Shown: positions 61,575 to 64,000 of the stretch, piece after piece
Layout of the letters: each line of letters begins with the position of its first letter
Position numbering within the stretch: position 1 is the first letter of the stretch
Source: Lachnospiraceae bacterium
Lineage (GTDB): Bacteria; Bacillota; Clostridia; Lachnospirales; Lachnospiraceae
NCBI GenBank assembly: GCA_017544835.1
Contig: JAFYDI010000023.1
Coordinates: 96,206 to 160,205 of the forward strand
Reading direction: 5' to 3'
DNA: 64,000 nucleotides
Program-made: the position numbers and the translations under genes
Notes under the pieces: model-generated
What the model was told of the DNA's origin: nothing
What the model saw: the letters and a program-made list of their open reading frames with translations, nothing else
The model's database searches: none

Positions 61575-62512
61575 TGAAGAAGCATTACAACTCTAATGTA
61601 TCCCAGTTCTTCGGTAAGTTCCTGGTGCCGATGATTATCGTGGCGGCGCTTCTTGCGACATGGTTTTTTCTGGCCAATAGTAAAAAGAACTTGAATGAAT
61701 ACTATGACAGTCCCAACACTCAGCGTGTATACGGGGACAAGCGTGTATTTGACTATGCGGATAAGCTTACAGACTCTCAGGAGAAAGAACTTGAAGCGTA
61801 TATCCACGAGGCTGAGAAGAGGACTACATGCGATATCGTAATAGTTGCGCTTAATGAGTCGCTTAAGGACTATGCGCCTGAATACAGAGCCAAGTACAAC
61901 ATGACCATAACTCCAGATAAGTATGTAATGGTGTATGCGGATAAGTTCTGGGAAGACAATAAATTCGGCTATGATAAGCCGCAGATACTTGACGGAACAC
62001 CCAATTCGGGCGACGGAGTTCTTCTTGTAGACAATAACTTTAGGGAACCCGAAACCAACAAGATTTATACGTGGATGTGTACTACCGGTAAGGTTGAGAG
62101 AGCTTATTCGGAAGAGATGATAGACCACGCTTTGGACGTATTCTATGAGTACGTCGAGGAGGATTATTATAAGGCCTGTCTTAAATTCGTTAAGCAGTTT
62201 GAACTTGACATGACAGGCGAGATTCACTTAACCGGTTCCAAGATTACAATCGGAATCGCGATATTCTACGGGCTCATTTACATGCTTTCGCATCTGTCAT
62301 CCAAGGCAGGTTCGAGCACCGTTACAGAGTCATCGTATTTGATGGAGGGCTCGCTTGAGTTCCCGGTCAACAGAGATTTGTTTGTAAGAAAAGATGTGAC
62401 CAAGCGTTACAATCCCCCGTCCGAATCGCGCAGCGGCGGAGGCGGTGGCGGAGGTGGTCACCATACATCCGGCGGTGGCGGAAGCCATGGCGGCGGAGGA
62501 CACTCGAGATGA
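61574..62512 (+). CDS. TPM domain membrane protein with Gly/His tail
   Basis: 312 residues. A first helix (about 14-34) precedes a TPM domain (PF04536, about 55-215) starting DYADKLTDSQEKELEAYI and including CDIVIVAL. A second helix (about 228-245) is followed by a cytosolic-type tail ending in Gly-rich segments with HH and SHGG near residues 290-312. TPM proteins are linked to membrane-protein quality control and photosystem repair in other organisms; the bacterial role is open. The Gly/His tail may bind metal. The terminator at 62523 ends the unit. Confidence 0.82.
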   Translation: MKKHYNSNVSQFFGKFLVPMIIVAALLATWFFLANSKKNLNEYYDSPNTQRVYGDKRVFDYADKLTDSQEKELEAYIHEAEKRTTCDIVIVALNESLKDYAPEYRAKYNMTITPDKYVMVYADKFWEDNKFGYDKPQILDGTPNSGDGVLLVDNNFREPETNKIYTWMCTTGKVERAYSEEMIDHALDVFYEYVEEDYYKACLKFVKQFELDMTGEIHLTGSKITIGIAIFYGLIYMLSHLSSKAGSSTVTESSYLMEGSLEFPVNRDLFVRKDVTKRYNPPSESRSGGGGGGGGHHTSGGGGSHGGGGHSR

Positions 62513-62522
62513 GAATAGGAGA

Positions 62523-62551
62523 AGAGAAGTCGTACGCGACTTCTCTTTTTG
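62523..62551 (+). terminator. Terminator of the EAL-zinc ribbon-TPM unit
   Basis: AGAGAAGTCG at 62523-62532 and CGACTTCTCT at 62537-62546 with a TACG loop, then a five-base T-run. Confidence 0.9.
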
Positions 62552-62616
62552 TTAGGCGACGAGCCAAGCGGCTGATGTGCTTGCACAATCAGACATTTGG
62601 CGACCGCATACAATCT

Positions 62617-62640
62617 CGGATTTCATCATTAAGAAATCCG
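62617..62640. repeat. Hairpin in the gap before rpsT
   Basis: CGGATTTC at 62617-62624 pairs with GAAATCCG at 62633-62640. No T-run follows on either strand. No other feature is seen in 62552-62650. Confidence 0.45.
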
Positions 62641-62650
62641 ATGATTGGTT

Positions 62651-62696
62651 TGGGAAAAATAAAAAACCCTTTCGCATGACGGGTACGAAAGGGTTC
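62651..62696 (-). terminator. Terminator of rpsT
   Basis: On the minus strand AACCCTTTCG (62686-62695) pairs with CGAAAGGGTT (62665-62674), followed by TTTTATTTTTC. Confidence 0.9.
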
Positions 62697-62722
62697 CATG
62701 TACTATATATTAGTGCGACTGA

Positions 62723-62986
62723 TTAAGCCATCTTGTTGACAGTAGCGCTCATGCGGGAAACTTTTCTCGCAACGGTGTTCTTATGATAAACACCCTTGGC
62801 ACAAGCCTTATCCATAGCTGAAGTAGCATTAACTAATGCTTCCTTAGCTGCAGCCTGGTCATTAGCGTCAACAGCAGCATAAACCTTCTTGATCGCAGTC
62901 TTAACGCCGGACTTGATGGCTTTATTTCTGTCAGCCTTCACCTGGCTTACTAAGATACGCTTCTTTGCAGATTTGATGTTAGCCAA
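62723..62986 (-). CDS. rpsT: 30S ribosomal protein S20
   Basis: Binds 16S rRNA early in 30S assembly. 87 residues, starting (M)ANIKSAKKRILVSQVKADRN, helical and basic, with AKGVYHKNTVARKVSRMSA near the end. This is the full family length. The start codon is TTG at 62986 with GGAGGTG at 62994-63000, 7 bases away. E. coli rpsT also uses UUG, linked to autoregulation. An in-frame extension upstream to 63070 is not conserved-looking and is excluded by the ribosome site. Confidence 0.95.
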   Translation of the reverse strand: MANIKSAKKRILVSQVKADRNKAIKSGVKTAIKKVYAAVDANDQAAAKEALVNATSAMDKACAKGVYHKNTVARKVSRMSATVNKMA

Positions 62987-63078
62987 GACTATACACCTCC
63001 ATTTTAATCGAATACATTGTTGATATACTCGTGCACGCCACTCCGGACACGGACGACTTAACGTACACATACTACGTT

Positions 63079-63107
63079 ATAATAAATTAAAGAAACGCCC
63101 GTGTCAA
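63079..63107 (-). promoter_or_regulatory. Promoter of rpsT
   Basis: On the minus strand TTGACA (63102-63107), a 17-base spacer and TATTAT (63079-63084). The leader to the TTG start is about 85 bases. Confidence 0.78.
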
Positions 63108-63253
63108 TAGGGAAAATCGATTTTTGCAAATATTAATTTACAAATTTACAAGCGATATTTTGACAATTTTTTGTGATTTTGCGATAGTTAAAAAATTCAC
63201 AGTGTGATACTATACACGGGTTGATTATAATACATTGGAAGGGAAAAGAGTAT

Positions 63254-64000
63254 ATGAGTAACAAAAAATCAACCGCTCCGATTATTGCAGGCGCTGTAGC
63301 TGCAATTATCGTAGTATGCGCAGTAGCCCTTGTTTTGGTATTCGGTAAGGGCATGTTTGCTAAGGACAAGACTTCAACTTCAGTAGAAGTTCTTGCGGAA
63401 GAATACACCAACGAAGAGCTCGCAGAAGCTTACAAGGCAGCTGTAGAGTCTCTTAAGAAGAACAACGCAGAGGAGTCTCTTGCACTTTTTGCCGCACTTG
63501 GCGAGTATGAAGATGCAGCTAACTACGTAGAGATTCTTAATAAGTATCAGGACGCAGTTAAGCTTGCAGGTGAGTTTGATTACGAAGGTGCAATCGCACT
63601 TCTTAACGACTGCGGTCTTCTTTTTGACAGCAAGGGAAGAGCAGCTGACTACGCTGTAATTTCCGAAATGACCGCTAAGCTTATGGCCGGCGAACTTGAA
63701 GAGGCTAAGTCTCTTAAGTCCAAGGTTGGCTCTCTTACCAAGAAGGATCTTACCGCTGCAGAAATGCACGCTAAGGTTGAAGCTATGGTAGCACTTGCTG
63801 TAGCAGGTGACAATGACAACGCCGCAGCACTTGTAGCTGACGTTATGTCTCACGAGCTTTGGGTAGAGAACAACTGGAGCGATAAGGCAACAGAAGCAGA
63901 GCTTACCGATTCCGAGAACGGCGCTGTAGCAAGCGTTTCTTACGCTTCCGTAGCAGCTGACGGCAACGGTACCGTTTCAGTTCTTTACACCGATGAAGCC
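63254..64000 (+). CDS. Membrane-anchored Ala-rich protein, truncated by the window end
   Basis: 249 codons are open to the last base of the window. The N-terminus MSNKKSTAPIIAGAVAAI leads into one transmembrane helix (about 10-30). The outer part is helical and Ala/Leu/Glu-rich with repeated units (ESLALFAALGEYEDAANYV near 73, DYEGAIALLNDCG near 107) like TPR-type hairpins. Codon use is strongly biased, as for pfp, which hints at high expression. A TATAAT at 63226-63231 may be its -10 box, and GGAAGGG precedes the ATG. The family is not recognised, and the C-terminus is outside the window. Confidence 0.72.
   Translation, partial: MSNKKSTAPIIAGAVAAIIVVCAVALVLVFGKGMFAKDKTSTSVEVLAEEYTNEELAEAYKAAVESLKKNNAEESLALFAALGEYEDAANYVEILNKYQDAVKLAGEFDYEGAIALLNDCGLLFDSKGRAADYAVISEMTAKLMAGELEEAKSLKSKVGSLTKKDLTAAEMHAKVEAMVALAVAGDNDNAAALVADVMSHELWVENNWSDKATEAELTDSENGAVASVSYASVAADGNGTVSVLYTDEA

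Noticed and set aside
61523..62227. Antisense frame inside the TPM gene, about 230 codons
   Set aside because: Opposite-strand shadow of a well-supported gene; no promoter or ribosome site.
62440..62512. Gly/His tail of the TPM protein as a second modified-peptide tail
   Set aside because: No maturation enzyme is nearby, and Gly/Ser/His tails are common for TPM proteins; there are no cysteines.
62987..63070. N-terminal extension of S20
   Set aside because: The ribosome site at 62994-63000 and family length fix the start at TTG 62986.

Overview
The window looks like a chromosomal segment of a low-to-mid GC Clostridia, most likely a Lachnospiraceae-type gut or rumen bacterium. This is inferred from gene content and style: a PPi-dependent phosphofructokinase, an HrcA/CIRCE heat-shock site, an Rrf2-controlled isc operon, many c-di-GMP proteins, AGGAGG-type ribosome sites, several TTG starts and Rho-independent terminators between units. 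No phage, insertion sequence or CRISPR array was seen. Gene density is high and almost every unit is closed by a hairpin.

Layout. 1-4875: end of trkA, then trkH, a membrane metallopeptidase-like protein, a nucleoid-associated protein and an alpha/beta hydrolase. 4968-6978: KDPG aldolase (fused to a VOC domain) and KDG kinase, the end of uronate/pectin catabolism. 7062-13849: a DMT exporter, PcrA helicase, two unknown membrane proteins and an RlmD-type rRNA methyltransferase. 13934-18780: a 1215-residue sensor (membrane domain, beta-propeller, HD-GYP) coupled to an anchored BMP-type binding protein. 18902-23206: six small enzymes (two methyltransferases, two acetyltransferases, a P-loop kinase, a flavin reductase). 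23268-26508: Fe-S/thiolation operon iscS-iscU-rrf2-mnmA behind two matching palindromes. 27248-28989: strongly expressed-looking pfp. 29076-34037: a membrane-tethered toxin-like protein and two c-di-GMP proteins. 34133-35610: NUDIX and FRG proteins. 35670-40990 (minus): a lipoprotein and a complete Ugp/Msm-type ABC importer. 41099-48350: tandem AAA+ protein, OGG1-type glycosylase, SulP, CDF exporter, a diguanylate cyclase. 48402-48998: hsp20 with CIRCE. 48999-52601: two radical SAM genes, the second overlapping a gene for a membrane protein with a Cys-Ala-His-Ser repeat tail. 52616-52793: tRNA-Arg with promoter and terminator. 52914-58571: lipoprotein, DUF362 ferredoxin, small unknowns, an array of three inverted repeats with an exact 74-bp period, MGMT fusion and C39-like protein. 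58668-62512: EAL protein, zinc-ribbon membrane protein and TPM protein. 62723-64000: rpsT and the start of an Ala-rich membrane-anchored protein.

Two themes stand out. First, c-di-GMP: five proteins (two cyclases, one HD-GYP, one HD-GYP-REC-GGDEF, one EAL with a dead GGDEF), each with a different input module. Second, the best candidate for a little-described system is the pair at 50005-52601: a radical SAM/SPASM-like enzyme translationally coupled to a membrane protein whose predicted cytosolic tail holds ten cysteines, mostly alternating with alanine. This resembles a peptide-modification cassette whose substrate is the tail of a membrane protein. The periodic inverted-repeat array at 56126-56310 is the strongest non-coding oddity.
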